Source: Azoarcus sp. (GTDB lineage: Bacteria; Pseudomonadota; Gammaproteobacteria; Burkholderiales; Rhodocyclaceae). From it: a stretch of DNA of 36,904 nucleotides. The notes under the pieces were generated by a model. The model saw nothing but the letters and a program-made list of their open reading frames with translations. It was not told where the DNA came from and did not search any database. A program made the translations under genes and the position numbers. This document shows, piece after piece, positions 8,499-17,374 of this stretch; position 1 is the first letter of the stretch, and the number at the start of each line of letters is the position of its first letter. The stretch lies in NCBI GenBank assembly GCA_031258965.1, contig JAIRMC010000014.1, positions 1 to 36,904 on the forward strand, in the 5' to 3' direction.

Positions 8499-9710
8499 TT
8501 ACCGGGCCGACCATTGCACGGTGGCGGGATCGATACCTGCCTGTACCATCTCCCACAAGGGCGAGAGGTCGCGCAGTTTGGCAACTTTGGCTTTCAGCAG
8601 TTCGACGGCGTAATCGGTTTCTTCGGCGGTGGTGAAGCGGCCAAGGGTGAAGCGGATCGAGCTGTGGGCCAATTCGTCCTCTCGCCCGAGCGCGCGCAGC
8701 ACGTAGGAGGGTTCCAGGCTGGCGGATGTGCAGGCCGAACCCGAGGATACCGCGATGTCCTTGATCGCCATCATCAGCGATTCGCCTTCGACGTAGGCAA
8801 AGGAAACGTTGAGATTATGCGCGACCCGGTGTTCCAGATCGCCATTGACATAGGTTGCCTCGATGCCGGAGATGCCCGCGAGCAGGCGGTCGCGCAGGGC
8901 GCGGATGCGCGGCAGTTCATCCGCCATTTCCTCGCGCGCGAGGCGGAAGGCTTCGCCCATGCCGACGATTTGGTGCGTCGGCAGGGTGCCTGAGCGCAGG
9001 CCGCGCTCGTGGCCGCCGCCGTGCACCTGCGCTTCCAGCCTGGCCCGCGGCTTGCGGCGCACGTAAAGCGCGCCAATGCCCTTGGGGCCGTAGGTTTTGT
9101 GCGCGGAAAAGCTCATCAAGTCGACAGGCAGGTTTTTCAGGTCGATGGCGACTTTGCCGGTGGCCTGCGCCGCGTCGACGTGGAAGACGATGCCCTTTTC
9201 GCGGCAAATGGCGCCGATTTCCTTGATGGGCTGGATCACGCCGATTTCGTTATTGACCAGCATCACCGACACCACGCTGGTATCCGGGCGCAACGCGGCG
9301 CGTAGCACGTCGAGATCGACGAGACCGTTTTCCCGCACGTCGAGATAGGTTGCGGCGTAGCCCTCGCGTTCGAGTTCGCGCACGGTGTCGAGCACGGCCT
9401 TGTGCTCGGTCTTGACCGTGACGACGTGCCGCCCCTTGTCCCGGTAAAAATGCGCCGCGCCCTTGATGGCGAGGTTGTCCGACTCGGTTGCGCCGGAAGT
9501 CCAGATGATCTCCCGAGGCTCGGCGCCGACCAGCGCCGCGACGTTCTCGCGCGCTTCTTCCACCGCCGCCTCCGCTTCCCAGCCGAAAGCGTGAGAGCGG
9601 CTCGCCGGATTGCCGAAGCGTTCGGTAAGCCAGGGAATCATCGCCTGCGTCACCCTCGGGTCGACCGGGGTGGTCGCGGAGTAATCCAGGTAGATAGGGA
9701 GTTTCAGCAT
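8499..9710 (-). CDS. iscS: Cysteine desulfurase IscS
   Basis: PLP enzyme that takes sulfur from cysteine as a persulfide and gives it to IscU and other acceptors. The 403-residue protein has the PLP lysine K205 (SAHK), H103, and the mobile-loop cysteine C327 in [10 protein letters not shown] typical of group I desulfurases. The C-terminus (SPLWEMVQ) fits IscS, which binds IscU there. The start at 9710 ([15 protein letters not shown]) matches family members; the frame stays open for 23 codons upstream but that overlaps the previous gene's end. Preceded by a second desulfurase gene. Confidence 0.96.
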   Translation of the reverse strand: MLKLPIYLDYSATTPVDPRVTQAMIPWLTERFGNPASRSHAFGWEAEAAVEEARENVAALVGAEPREIIWTSGATESDNLAIKGAAHFYRDKGRHVVTVKTEHKAVLDTVRELEREGYAATYLDVRENGLVDLDVLRAALRPDTSVVSVMLVNNEIGVIQPIKEIGAICREKGIVFHVDAAQATGKVAIDLKNLPVDLMSFSAHKTYGPKGIGALYVRRKPRARLEAQVHGGGHERGLRSGTLPTHQIVGMGEAFRLAREEMADELPRIRALRDRLLAGISGIEATYVNGDLEHRVAHNLNVSFAYVEGESLMMAIKDIAVSSGSACTSASLEPSYVLRALGREDELAHSSIRFTLGRFTTAEETDYAVELLKAKVAKLRDLSPLWEMVQAGIDPATVQWSAR

Positions 9711-9775
9711 ATCGTTATCTCTCTGTTTGTTTTTTTGCCGCGTAAAGCAAGGAAGCGTTTTTACACCATTATTCG

Positions 9776-10924
9776 TCATACCGATACAGCCGCGAGATTT
9801 TTTAGTTCCAAAACGCTACGCGCCAGCGCCGCAACGAACGTCTCGATTTCCCCCGCGCGGGTCTCGCGGCCCATGCTCACCCGCACCGCGCCGCGCGCTA
9901 GACCAGCCTCCACGCCCATTGCGCGCAGCACATGCGATGTGCCGGGCCGCGCGCTGGAACAGGCCGAACCGCTGCCGCAGGCAAAACCGGCGCGGTCGAG
10001 CCGATCCACGAGCGCGCCGCCGTCGATGCCCGCAAACGCGAAGTAAATCGTATTGGGCAAGCGTTCGACGCCATGGGCGAATACCGTCGCGCCCGCCGCC
10101 GCGAGTTGCGCCTCGCATTTGTCGCGCAAGGCCGCGAGCCGCCGCGCTTCCGCCTCCCGCCGCGCCACGGCTTGCTCGGCGGCAAAGCCGAAACCGACCA
10201 GCGCGGCGACGTTTTCCGTTCCGGCGCGCAAGCCTCTCTCCTGTCCGCCGCCCGCGATGAGTGGAACAGGTTCCAGCCGCTTGTCGAGCAACAGCGCCCC
10301 CGCACCGGGCGGGCCGCCGATCTTGTGCGCCGACAATGTTGCCGCCGTCAGGCCGAGGGCATGGAAATCCCATGGCAGCCTGCCGAATGCCTGCACCGCG
10401 TCGCTGTGGAAACATGCCCCCGCCGCGCGCGCTTCGGCGGCCAGCGCCGCCACGTTCTGTACTACGCCGGTCTCGTTGTTGGCGCTCATCACCGAAACGA
10501 TGACGGGCTGTCGCGCCAATGCCTCGCGCCAGGCGGCTTCGTCGATCATGCCCGCGCCCGTCACGCCAATCTCGAACGATTGCCAACCCTGCCGCCCGAG
10601 CTGGCGCGCCGGTTCCAGCACGCTGGGATGCTCCACGGCGCTCACGGCGATCCCTCCCGGTTTGCGGGAAGCCGCCACGCCCTTGACGAACAGGTTATTG
10701 GCCTCCGAACCGCCGCTAGTGAAGATCACCTCGCCCGGCAAGGCTCCGACCGCCGCCGCCACCCGCTCCCGCGCGGTCTCTATCGCTGCCCGCGTGCGCC
10801 GCCCGTATTCGTGAACGCTCGATGCATTGCCGAACCGCTCGCCAAGCCACGGCAGCATGGCTTCGCGTACGGTTGGATCGAGCGGCGCGCTCGCGTTCCA
10901 ATCGAAATAGACGAGGTCGGCCAT
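9776..10924 (-). CDS. Second cysteine desulfurase (IscS/NifS-like) within the isc operon
   Basis: A 382-residue group I cysteine desulfurase with PLP lysine K201 (SAHK), H99 and active cysteine C322 in [12 protein letters not shown]. It clearly differs in sequence from the adjacent IscS and lacks IscS's extended IscU-binding C-terminus, so a separate acceptor or NifS-like role is possible. It sits between iscR and iscS, 19 bases after the iscR stop, a placement I associate with Rhodocyclales and relatives. All catalytic residues are kept, so it is not a decayed duplicate. Confidence 0.9.
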   Translation of the reverse strand: MADLVYFDWNASAPLDPTVREAMLPWLGERFGNASSVHEYGRRTRAAIETARERVAAAVGALPGEVIFTSGGSEANNLFVKGVAASRKPGGIAVSAVEHPSVLEPARQLGRQGWQSFEIGVTGAGMIDEAAWREALARQPVIVSVMSANNETGVVQNVAALAAEARAAGACFHSDAVQAFGRLPWDFHALGLTAATLSAHKIGGPPGAGALLLDKRLEPVPLIAGGGQERGLRAGTENVAALVGFGFAAEQAVARREAEARRLAALRDKCEAQLAAAGATVFAHGVERLPNTIYFAFAGIDGGALVDRLDRAGFACGSGSACSSARPGTSHVLRAMGVEAGLARGAVRVSMGRETRAGEIETFVAALARSVLELKNLAAVSV

Positions 10925-10943
10925 GCGGATGCTCCGGAAGGGT

Positions 10944-11423
10944 TCAGGATGGGTGATTCTCTACCCGCACCACCTTCGTCGGCAAGGTTTGCCCGCCCGC
11001 GCCAGCACCCGCGACGGGACAGGTTCTTTGCCCGACCAGCGAACCGAGCGTGACCGAGTCCAGATAATCGAACATGCGCTTGTTGAGATTGGCCCACAAG
11101 TCGTGCGTCATACATTGGGCCGCGTTGTTACAGTTCGCCCGCCCGCCGCAGCGGGTAGCGTCGAGCGGCTCGTCGACCGCGAGTACGACATCGGTCACGG
11201 TGATCTCGTCCATGTCGCGCGCCAGTTTGTAACCGCCGCCCGGTCCGCGCACGCTTTTCACGAGGTTGTAGCGTCGCAGACGGCCAAAAAGCTGTTCGAG
11301 GTACGAAAGGGAAATGTTTTGGCGTTCCGAAATGCCGTTCAGCGTCACCGGCCCGTCACTCTGGCGCGACGCCAGATCAATCATTGCCGTGACCGCAAAA
11401 CGTCCCTTGGTTGTAAGTCTCAT
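10944..11423 (-). CDS. iscR: Fe-S cluster-sensing transcriptional regulator IscR
   Basis: Rrf2-family repressor of its own operon when it carries a [2Fe-2S] cluster. The 159 residues contain the winged helix at the N-terminus (MRLTTKGRFAVTAMIDLA) and the ligand set C92, C98, C104 and H107 in CGGRANCNNAAQCMTH. The ATG has an excellent AGGAGGGAG ribosome binding site. First gene of the isc operon; operator-like sequences lie upstream. Confidence 0.96.
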   Translation of the reverse strand: MRLTTKGRFAVTAMIDLASRQSDGPVTLNGISERQNISLSYLEQLFGRLRRYNLVKSVRGPGGGYKLARDMDEITVTDVVLAVDEPLDATRCGGRANCNNAAQCMTHDLWANLNKRMFDYLDSVTLGSLVGQRTCPVAGAGAGGQTLPTKVVRVENHPS

Positions 11424-11492
11424 GGCTCCCTCCTCTTTTTGGTATGAACACGCACAGCGTGCGCCTGGCTGTCGTTATTACACGACTAAATT

Positions 11493-11530
11493 TGTCAACT
11501 ATATATACCTGTGCAAATTTGTCAACTATT
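11493..11530 (-). promoter_or_regulatory. iscR promoter with duplicated IscR type 1-like operator
   Basis: On the minus strand, TTGACA at 11525-11520 and TATAGT at 11503-11498 are separated by 16 bases, a strong sigma70 promoter. The sequence ATAGTTGACAAATTT occurs twice (11529-11515 and 11502-11488), 27 bases apart. It resembles the E. coli iscR type 1 operator (ATAGTTGAC...). The upstream copy covers the -35 and spacer; the second covers the -10 and start site. Binding by IscR is inferred from this resemblance and position. Confidence 0.7.
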
Positions 11531-11689
11531 CATGCCTAGCGGCGATTTTTCATTGGGAATGGCGCGCGGGATCGTCGACTGTGCCGCATGGATCGTGCGA
11601 TCTTGCCCCTCAGGGTAATTTCCGCCATGGGCGCGCCGCCGCGTGGGCGTTACAATCGGCAGCGTTGCCAACCAGACGCCGACTGGATC

Positions 11690-11995
11690 ATGGATTACGC
11701 TTCTCCACTGGATCGCCGCCTCGACCGTCGCATCCCCCTTGGCTGTTCCGCCAGCATTCGCGCCAGCAACGGCGAGGAGATCGAGGCGGAATGTATCGAG
11801 TTGAGCGTGAGCGGCATGACGCTGCACGTTCCCTATGTGCCCGGTGAAGGCGAGGTGATCGAAGTCGTCATCGCGTCCCCGAACGAACGAGTGTCGCGCC
11901 CGCCGCTGGTGACGCATCTGCGCGTGACCCGCTGCCATGCACTGCCCGACGGGCGCTACGAGATCGGCGGAGCCACCGTCCGCGTTGTTGGCTGA
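11690..11995 (+). CDS. Small PilZ-domain protein
   Basis: A 101-residue protein consisting only of a PilZ domain, which usually binds cyclic di-GMP. The arginine motif RRLDRR at residues 9-14 fits RxxxR. The second motif normally reads [D/N]xSxxG; here it is ELSVSG (37-42), with Glu in the first position, so binding may be altered. The start at ATG 11690 was chosen because the upstream extension is low-complexity and lies over the promoter region. It diverges from iscR and stands alone; targets are unknown. Cyclic di-GMP signalling also appears at lapD in this window. Confidence 0.8.
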   Translation: MDYASPLDRRLDRRIPLGCSASIRASNGEEIEAECIELSVSGMTLHVPYVPGEGEVIEVVIASPNERVSRPPLVTHLRVTRCHALPDGRYEIGGATVRVVG

Positions 11996-12025
11996 GTCTT
12001 CGGGCGCGTGGGCAGCGCCATCCTG

Positions 12026-12532
12026 TCAGCGTGCCGAACGGCGCTGCATCATCCAGAGCGTGGCGATCACGATGCCGATGAAGGTGACAAGCCCCCAGTT
12101 GGCAATCGATAGGCCGAGGAAGGTCCAGTCAACCGCGCTGCAATCGCCCGCGCCGTGGAACAGCTTCGGCAAAAGTTCAGTGAGCGGAAAGCTCTCGATC
12201 AAGAATTCGAGATCGGGACCGCATTCCGAAACAGCGGGCGGATTCCATTGCAACCAGCTTTGGCGGACGGCGACGCCTCCGCCCGCGAGGGCGATGAGCG
12301 TCACGAGCGCGCCATGGATGCGCGGGCCGCGATTGTGAATGGCAGCGACCAGCGAGACGAGACCCACCCCCGCCAGGGCGTATCGCTGCATGGCGCACAT
12401 CGGACAAGGTTCCAACCCCTTGATCTCTTGCAAGTAAAAAACCCCGAAACACAGCTCGCCCACGCACAGTGTAAACAGCATCAGAAAATACAGGCGGAAG
12501 GGTAGGCGCGACAGCGATTGCAGGAGCAGCAT
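12026..12532 (-). CDS. dsbB: Disulfide bond formation protein DsbB
   Basis: Inner-membrane quinone-dependent oxidase that re-oxidises periplasmic DsbA. The 168 residues have four transmembrane helices and both essential cysteine pairs: C43/C46 in EPCPMC in the first periplasmic loop and C104/C131 in the second (SECGP and GDCSA). Length and topology are typical. It is convergent with the PilZ gene and divergent from the azoreductase. Confidence 0.95.
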   Translation of the reverse strand: MLLLQSLSRLPFRLYFLMLFTLCVGELCFGVFYLQEIKGLEPCPMCAMQRYALAGVGLVSLVAAIHNRGPRIHGALVTLIALAGGGVAVRQSWLQWNPPAVSECGPDLEFLIESFPLTELLPKLFHGAGDCSAVDWTFLGLSIANWGLVTFIGIVIATLWMMQRRSAR

Positions 12533-12734
12533 GGCGAATCCTTGGAGGGGGAATCAGCTCCGCATTGTAGGCGAACCCCGCCCATTTCAGACGGATGCCT
12601 TTCCCGGACAGGGCTGCCGCGCATGAGCGCGCCGCGCGGCAAATGGCACGCCCATGCATTTCTCGGCTTTCCTGAATGGCGCGACATGTATTACAGTTCG
12701 TGTCTTCCATCGTCACGCAAAGACGTCGAAAACC

Positions 12735-13334
12735 ATGAACATTCTGCAAATCAACTCAAGTATCCAGCGAGAAAACAGCCATTCTTCCCGTATTGCCGGT
12801 CTCGTCGTCGAACGCTTGCGCACGTTTCATCCCGATGCCAAGGTGACTGTGCGCGATTTGGGACGCGATCCGCTGCCGCCGCTCGACGTTGCCGCGGTGA
12901 CGGCGCTTTTTACGCCGACCGACAAGCGCACGCACGAACAAATGGCGCTGGTCGCCAAGAATGATGTCCTGATCGCCGAACTCCAGGCCGCCAATGTACT
13001 GGTGCTCGGTGTGCCGATGTATAACCTGGGCATCCCGGTCCAACTCAAGGGCTGGATCGACGCCATCAGCCGCGCCGGGGTGACTTTCCGCTATACCGAG
13101 GCTGGTCCGGAAGGTCTGGTGAAAGGCAAGAAGGTCTATGCGGCGCTGGCGCGCGGCGGTCGTTACCGTGACACCGCACTGGACACGCAGGCGCCGTATC
13201 TCAAAGCCATACTCGGCTTTCTCGGCATGATCGACGTGCAATTCATCTACGGCGAGGGTTTCGCCATGGGTGCGGAATCCGTGCTGCAAACCGAACACGA
13301 CATCACGGCACAGATAGCGGCTCTGCAAGGCTGA
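12735..13334 (+). CDS. azoR: FMN-dependent NADH-azoreductase (quinone reductase)
   Basis: Cytoplasmic flavodoxin-fold reductase of quinones and azo compounds. The 199 residues begin [17 protein letters not shown], which forms the FMN phosphate loop, and contain the flavin-contact segment [20 protein letters not shown]-like region at about 95-115 ([10 protein letters not shown]) and [14 protein letters not shown]. The ATG at 12735 starts the conserved N-terminus; earlier in-frame starts add unrelated sequence. Ends 13 bases before the convergent aldolase gene. Confidence 0.92.
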   Translation: MNILQINSSIQRENSHSSRIAGLVVERLRTFHPDAKVTVRDLGRDPLPPLDVAAVTALFTPTDKRTHEQMALVAKNDVLIAELQAANVLVLGVPMYNLGIPVQLKGWIDAISRAGVTFRYTEAGPEGLVKGKKVYAALARGGRYRDTALDTQAPYLKAILGFLGMIDVQFIYGEGFAMGAESVLQTEHDITAQIAALQG

Positions 13335-13347
13335 ATCCGCGCGTTTC

Positions 13348-13986
13348 TCAATTCCGCCGGGGCCGTCCGTACCAGCGGAAACCTTCGAGCGCCTCGGCCA
13401 TTTCCGTCGCTGTCAGCAAGATCGGCGGCCCGATTTGGCATGTGCGCCAGTATTGTTCACACAGCGTTTCGAGTTCGACCGCCTGCGCCAGGGCGTGATC
13501 GAGATTGCGGCCATGGACAAGCATGCCGTGGTTGGCGAGCAGGCATGCGCAACGCCCTTCGAGTGCGGCGAGCGCGTTTTCCGACAGCGCCGCCGTGCCA
13601 AAAGCGGCATATGCCGCGCAACGCACGTTGTTGCCGCCGAAGCGCGCGATCATGTAGTGAAACGGCGGGATGTCCGCGCGCTGGCAGGCCAGCGCCGTGG
13701 CGAAGGGCGAGTGGGCGTGGATGACCGCGCCCGCTTCGGGAAATCCGGCATAGATGTCGCGGTGGATGCGCCATTCGGACGAGGGAGCCAATGCGCCGCT
13801 GTGGCGGCCATCCATCGTCATCGTCACCATGTCGGCGGCTTCGCACTGCGCGGGCGGCAGTCCGCTCGGCGTGATGATGAAACCGTCGTCAGCGCGTACG
13901 CTGACATTGCCCGCCGTGCCTGCGTTGAGGCGGCATGCCACCGTGGCGCGGGCCGTGGCGAGCAATGCGGCGGCATCGTCGCTCAT
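13348..13986 (-). CDS. FucA-like class II aldolase, probable 5-methylthioribulose-1-phosphate aldolase
   Basis: A 212-residue zinc aldolase of the L-fuculose-phosphate aldolase type. Motifs match FucA closely: GTAGNVSVR (23-31), ITPSGLP (38-44), SSEWRIH with the catalytic Glu71, zinc ligands H90, H92 and H153, and HYMIA with Tyr111. These are not the MtnB dehydratase motifs. Its ATG overlaps the mtnA stop by four bases. In Rhodospirillum rubrum and some E. coli an aldolase of this type next to mtnA splits methylthioribulose-1-phosphate into DHAP and methylthioacetaldehyde (the DHAP shunt). That role here is inferred from gene pairing; a fuculose-phosphate or MtnB-like role is less likely. Confidence 0.78.
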   Translation of the reverse strand: MSDDAAALLATARATVACRLNAGTAGNVSVRADDGFIITPSGLPPAQCEAADMVTMTMDGRHSGALAPSSEWRIHRDIYAGFPEAGAVIHAHSPFATALACQRADIPPFHYMIARFGGNNVRCAAYAAFGTAALSENALAALEGRCACLLANHGMLVHGRNLDHALAQAVELETLCEQYWRTCQIGPPILLTATEMAEALEGFRWYGRPRRN

Positions 13987-15053
13987 GTTCCGGCACCTTG
14001 CGGAAGCTCGTTCAAACGGCTGGCGGCGATGACGCCATGCTCGGTGATGAAACCGGAAACGAGCGCCGCCGGGGTAAGGTCGAAGGCCGGATTGGCGGTA
14101 CGTGTGCTTTCCGGGGCGAGCCGCACCCGGCGCGGGAAGCTGTCGTCATTGAGTCCGGTAATGGCAAGTACTTCTTCGGCGGCGCGTTCCTCGATGGGGA
14201 TGGCCTCGCCGCTGGCCGCGTCGGCATCGACCGTCGAAACCGGCGCGGCGACGTAGAACGGTGTTCCGGACGCCCGCGCGGCCAGCGCCTTCAGACAGGT
14301 ACCGACCTTGTTGACGGTGTCGCCGTTGGCGGCGATGCGATCCGCGCCGACGATTACCGCGTCGACTTCGCCGCGCGCGAGCAGTAGCCCGGCGGCGTTG
14401 TCGGCGATGAGAATATGATCGATGCTCACCGTGGCGAGTTCCCAGGCGGTGAGCAAGCCTTGGTTGCGCGGGCGGGTTTCGGAGACATACACCTCGACTG
14501 CGATGCCTGCGTCGCGGGCGGCATAGATGGGCGCGAGCGCCGTACCCGCGCCCGTCGTGGCGAGCCAACCCGCATTGCAATGTGTCATCACCCGCAAGGG
14601 CCGCCCGGTGCGCTCTGGCAGGGCGCGAAGCAATGCGAGGCCATGCGCGCCGATGGCCTCGCATGTTGCGGCGTCCTCGGCGAGAATCGCGGTGGCCTCT
14701 GCCCATGCCGCCTCGCGCCGCGCGGCGATGGGGAGCGGGCGCAAACGTTTTTCCATGCGGGCCAGCGCCCAGGCGAGGCTGACCGCCGTGGGCCGCGTGG
14801 CTCGCAATACGGCAAGCGCGTGATCGAGCGCGGCATCGTCCGGCGCGTCCGACACCAGCGCGAGGGCGATGCCATGGGCGGCGGTGACGCCGATGAGCGG
14901 CGCGCCACGCACTCGCATCGACGCGATGGCTTCAGCAGCGGCTGCCAGCGTGGCGAGCCGCCGCTCCACGCACTGCCAGGGCAGCGCGGTCTGGTCGAGG
15001 ATCACCACGCCATTGCCTTGGCGGTGCAGGGTGGGAACGGGCGGGATGAACAT
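13983..15053 (-). CDS. mtnA: S-methyl-5-thioribose-1-phosphate isomerase
   Basis: Converts methylthioribose-1-phosphate to methylthioribulose-1-phosphate in recycling of methylthioadenosine, the by-product of polyamine synthesis. The 356 residues carry the MtnA catalytic cysteine C159 in THCNAGW and aspartate D238 in GADRIAANGDTVNK, plus the RVRGAPLIG motif. ATG at 15053 (MFIPPVPTLHRQ) is chosen; a longer frame to 15122 runs into the palindromic repeat and is unlikely to be translated. The next gene overlaps the stop, so isomerase and aldolase are coupled. No phosphorylase gene (mtnP) is in the window. Confidence 0.93.
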   Translation of the reverse strand: MFIPPVPTLHRQGNGVVILDQTALPWQCVERRLATLAAAAEAIASMRVRGAPLIGVTAAHGIALALVSDAPDDAALDHALAVLRATRPTAVSLAWALARMEKRLRPLPIAARREAAWAEATAILAEDAATCEAIGAHGLALLRALPERTGRPLRVMTHCNAGWLATTGAGTALAPIYAARDAGIAVEVYVSETRPRNQGLLTAWELATVSIDHILIADNAAGLLLARGEVDAVIVGADRIAANGDTVNKVGTCLKALAARASGTPFYVAAPVSTVDADAASGEAIPIEERAAEEVLAITGLNDDSFPRRVRLAPESTRTANPAFDLTPAALVSGFITEHGVIAASRLNELPQGAGT

Positions 15054-15073
15054 GGACGGAGCCTCTGGATATC

Positions 15074-15128
15074 TGGCAATCCATGTGGCGCATGGATTTC
15101 CACGGGCCTTCGGGCCTTGCAATGACGG
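15074..15128 (-). repeat. Palindromic repeat, GTCATTGCGAG family, copy B
   Basis: On the minus strand it reads CGTCATTGCAAGGCC then, further on, GGAAATCCATG and ends ATTGCCA, matching the layout of copy C. It contains a perfect hairpin AATCCATG(5)CATGGATT at 15079-15098. It lies about 20 bases upstream of the mtnA start, where it could influence expression. Confidence 0.6.
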
Positions 15129-15205
15129 CTAATCAGTTGCCTTGAATCTTTCTCGCGGCGTCGTCGGAAATATACGACACCGTGGCCCGAAAGCTTCAAA
15201 CACGC

Positions 15206-16555
15206 TCAGTCGGTTTCCAGCAAGGCGTTGATGGCGCGCACCTCGTCTTCGCCCAGTGCGCCGACAGCGGCCTTCAAGCGTAGCTGGGCAAGCACTGTGT
15301 CATATCTTGCGCGTGAAAGCTGTTGCAGGGTGTCGGCAAGTTGGCTTTGTGCGTTGAGCACGTCGATGTTGATCCGCACGCCGACCTTGTAGCCCAGGCG
15401 GTTGGCTTCGAGCGCCGAGGTCGACGAGATTTGCGCCGCTTCCAGTGCGCGCACCTGGGCCATGCCGCTGGTGACGCCAAGATAGGCTTCACGCGCTGTC
15501 AGCGCGGCGGCGCGGCGGGCTTCTTCGAGGTCGGCGTCGGCTTTGATCTTGAGTGCCGCCGCTTCGCGCGTGCGCGACAGAACAGAGCCTCCTTGATAAA
15601 GCGGCATGTCGAATTGCAATCCCACGGCGCGGCTTTTGTTATGCTCGGCTGTCATCGACGGGTTGTTGCTGCGGCTGATGTTTGCTACCAGATCAAGGGT
15701 GGGCAGATGCCCAGCGCGCTGGCGTTCGAGAGTTCGCACTGCGATTTCGCGTATCAGGGCTTGCCCCTGTACGCCGAGGTCATTTTTCTCGGCGGCATCT
15801 TCCCAGGCGGAGATGTCGGCGGGGTCTGGGTCGGAAAGCGCCACGCCGGGTTTGAGTCCCGCCAGGCGTTCAGGGGAATGGCCGATGATGCGGGCGAGCG
15901 TTTCGTGTGCCACGTCAAGCGTATTGTGGGCGGCAATCTCCTGGGCCGAAGCCAAGTCGAAACGCGATTGTGCTTCGTGCACGTCGGTGACTGTCACCGT
16001 GCCTACCTGGAAGCTGGCGCGCGCCAGTTCGAGTTGTTCGCCCGCCGCAGTGCGCAACTGCGTGATGGCGCCAAGCGAGTCCCGGGCATTGAGCACGTTG
16101 AAATAGGCTTCCGCCGTGCGCAGGATCAACGCCTGGGTTTCTTGGGCGAAAATACTTTCGGCCAGCTCCGTTTGCAGCGCGCTTTCCTGATATTGACGCC
16201 AGTTCTGGGGCCGGAAAAGCGGGGCGGTGAGTTGCAGGGCGTAACTTTCGCTGTTGTAGCGTTTATCGGTTTTTTGGCCGTACAAATCCTGGATTTCGTT
16301 GTCGTTCCGGTTCGCGCCCGCGCTTGCCGCGATGACTGGCAACAGGCCGCTGCGACCTTGGACGACTTTTTCCTGGTCGGCTACGTATTGCGCGCGCGCG
16401 GCGGCGTAGCGGGCGTCATTGGCGAGGGCGTCGAGATAGACCTGGAACAGGTCGGCGGCGCTCGCCATGCCTGCCGTCAGCGCGAGAACGGCAGCTAGTG
16501 CGATATGTTTGGGAAAGCGCTGGCATACGGACAAGCCGGGAAAATGGATGTTCAT
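15206..16555 (-). CDS. tolC: TolC-family outer membrane efflux/secretion channel
   Basis: Outer-membrane and periplasmic tunnel protein used by drug efflux pumps and type I secretion. The 449 residues start with a signal peptide (hydrophobic core AALALTAG region, cleavage after ASA near residue 34) and contain two OEP repeats with the typical AYFNVLNARD and APLF segments, and the second repeat with MPLYQGGSV and GYKVGVRINIDVLNAQ. Length is normal for TolC. It follows pcm by 15 bases on the same strand, a common betaproteobacterial pairing. No inner-membrane pump partner is nearby. Confidence 0.93.
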   Translation of the reverse strand: MNIHFPGLSVCQRFPKHIALAAVLALTAGMASAADLFQVYLDALANDARYAAARAQYVADQEKVVQGRSGLLPVIAASAGANRNDNEIQDLYGQKTDKRYNSESYALQLTAPLFRPQNWRQYQESALQTELAESIFAQETQALILRTAEAYFNVLNARDSLGAITQLRTAAGEQLELARASFQVGTVTVTDVHEAQSRFDLASAQEIAAHNTLDVAHETLARIIGHSPERLAGLKPGVALSDPDPADISAWEDAAEKNDLGVQGQALIREIAVRTLERQRAGHLPTLDLVANISRSNNPSMTAEHNKSRAVGLQFDMPLYQGGSVLSRTREAAALKIKADADLEEARRAAALTAREAYLGVTSGMAQVRALEAAQISSTSALEANRLGYKVGVRINIDVLNAQSQLADTLQQLSRARYDTVLAQLRLKAAVGALGEDEVRAINALLETD

Positions 16556-16570
16556 TGGGGGATGCTCTCT

Positions 16571-17224
16571 TCAGAGAAGGAATTCGCCCGTGCGGGGCGC
16601 GTGGCGCAGCATGGGCACTTGTGTTTCAAACAGATCGCGGCATTGGGTCTGTTTTTCGTTTTTCCGTACGATCAGGCGGGCTTTCATGGTTGGCGCTTCG
16701 CCAACGAAGGCGAACAGCCGCCCGCCGGGTTTGAGTTGCGCCAATAGCGCACCGGGCAGCTCGGGCAGGCAGCCGGAGACCACGATCACGTCGTACGGCG
16801 CTTGTGCGAACCAGCCTTGCGCGCCATCGCCTTCTTCCACGATGACGTTTGCCATGCCGTTACGGGCGAAATTGCCGCGCGCCAGTTGTGCCAGCTCAGG
16901 TTCGATTTCGACTGTGTATACTTTTTTTGAGAATGAAGCCAGCAACGCGGCGAAGTAGCCGCTGCCCGTGCCGATTTCCAGCGCCGATCTGGCGCGCTTC
17001 GTTCCGAGTGCTTGCAGGATGCGCCCTTCAATGGCAGGTCTGAGCATTGTTTGTCCATGGGACAGCGGCATCTCAATGTCGGCAAAAGCCAGGCTGCGCA
17101 GGGAAGGCGGTACGTAGTCTTCGCGCTGCGTCGTCATCAGCAGTTGACACACTTTCGGGGCCGTCACATCCCATGGACGAATCTGCTGTTCGACCATGTT
17201 GAAACGCGCACGCTCAAAATCCAT
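16571..17224 (-). CDS. pcm: Protein-L-isoaspartate O-methyltransferase
   Basis: SAM-dependent repair methyltransferase for isoaspartyl residues in damaged proteins, or a family member. The 217 residues include the N-terminal helix with NMVEQQIRPWDV, the substrate region MPLSHGQTMLRP (52-63) and the SAM motif ALEIGTGSGYFAALLA (81-96). In this TolC-linked subfamily the usual serine-rich active loop is replaced by LSHGQ; true isoaspartyl activity is therefore not certain. ATG at 17224 has a GGAGGGAA ribosome binding site. Likely co-transcribed with tolC. Confidence 0.88.
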   Translation of the reverse strand: MDFERARFNMVEQQIRPWDVTAPKVCQLLMTTQREDYVPPSLRSLAFADIEMPLSHGQTMLRPAIEGRILQALGTKRARSALEIGTGSGYFAALLASFSKKVYTVEIEPELAQLARGNFARNGMANVIVEEGDGAQGWFAQAPYDVIVVSGCLPELPGALLAQLKPGGRLFAFVGEAPTMKARLIVRKNEKQTQCRDLFETQVPMLRHAPRTGEFLL

Positions 17225-17374
17225 TATTCCCTCCAGTAGCATAAGAACCATCGTGGTGGTTGTGCTTTATGTATTGACAGAGTGATTCTATGAGATTTTT
17301 GCCGTGACGTCACCTTACTGTGCTCAATACGTGACGTGCGATTAATTTTCTTCGGCCATGGTTCGTGGGAGAGT

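Noticed and set aside
17304-17313. Palindrome GTGACGTCAC between pcm and lapD with a near-repeat at 17330-17339
   Set aside because: Short, no promoter elements placed convincingly around it; too little to call an operator.
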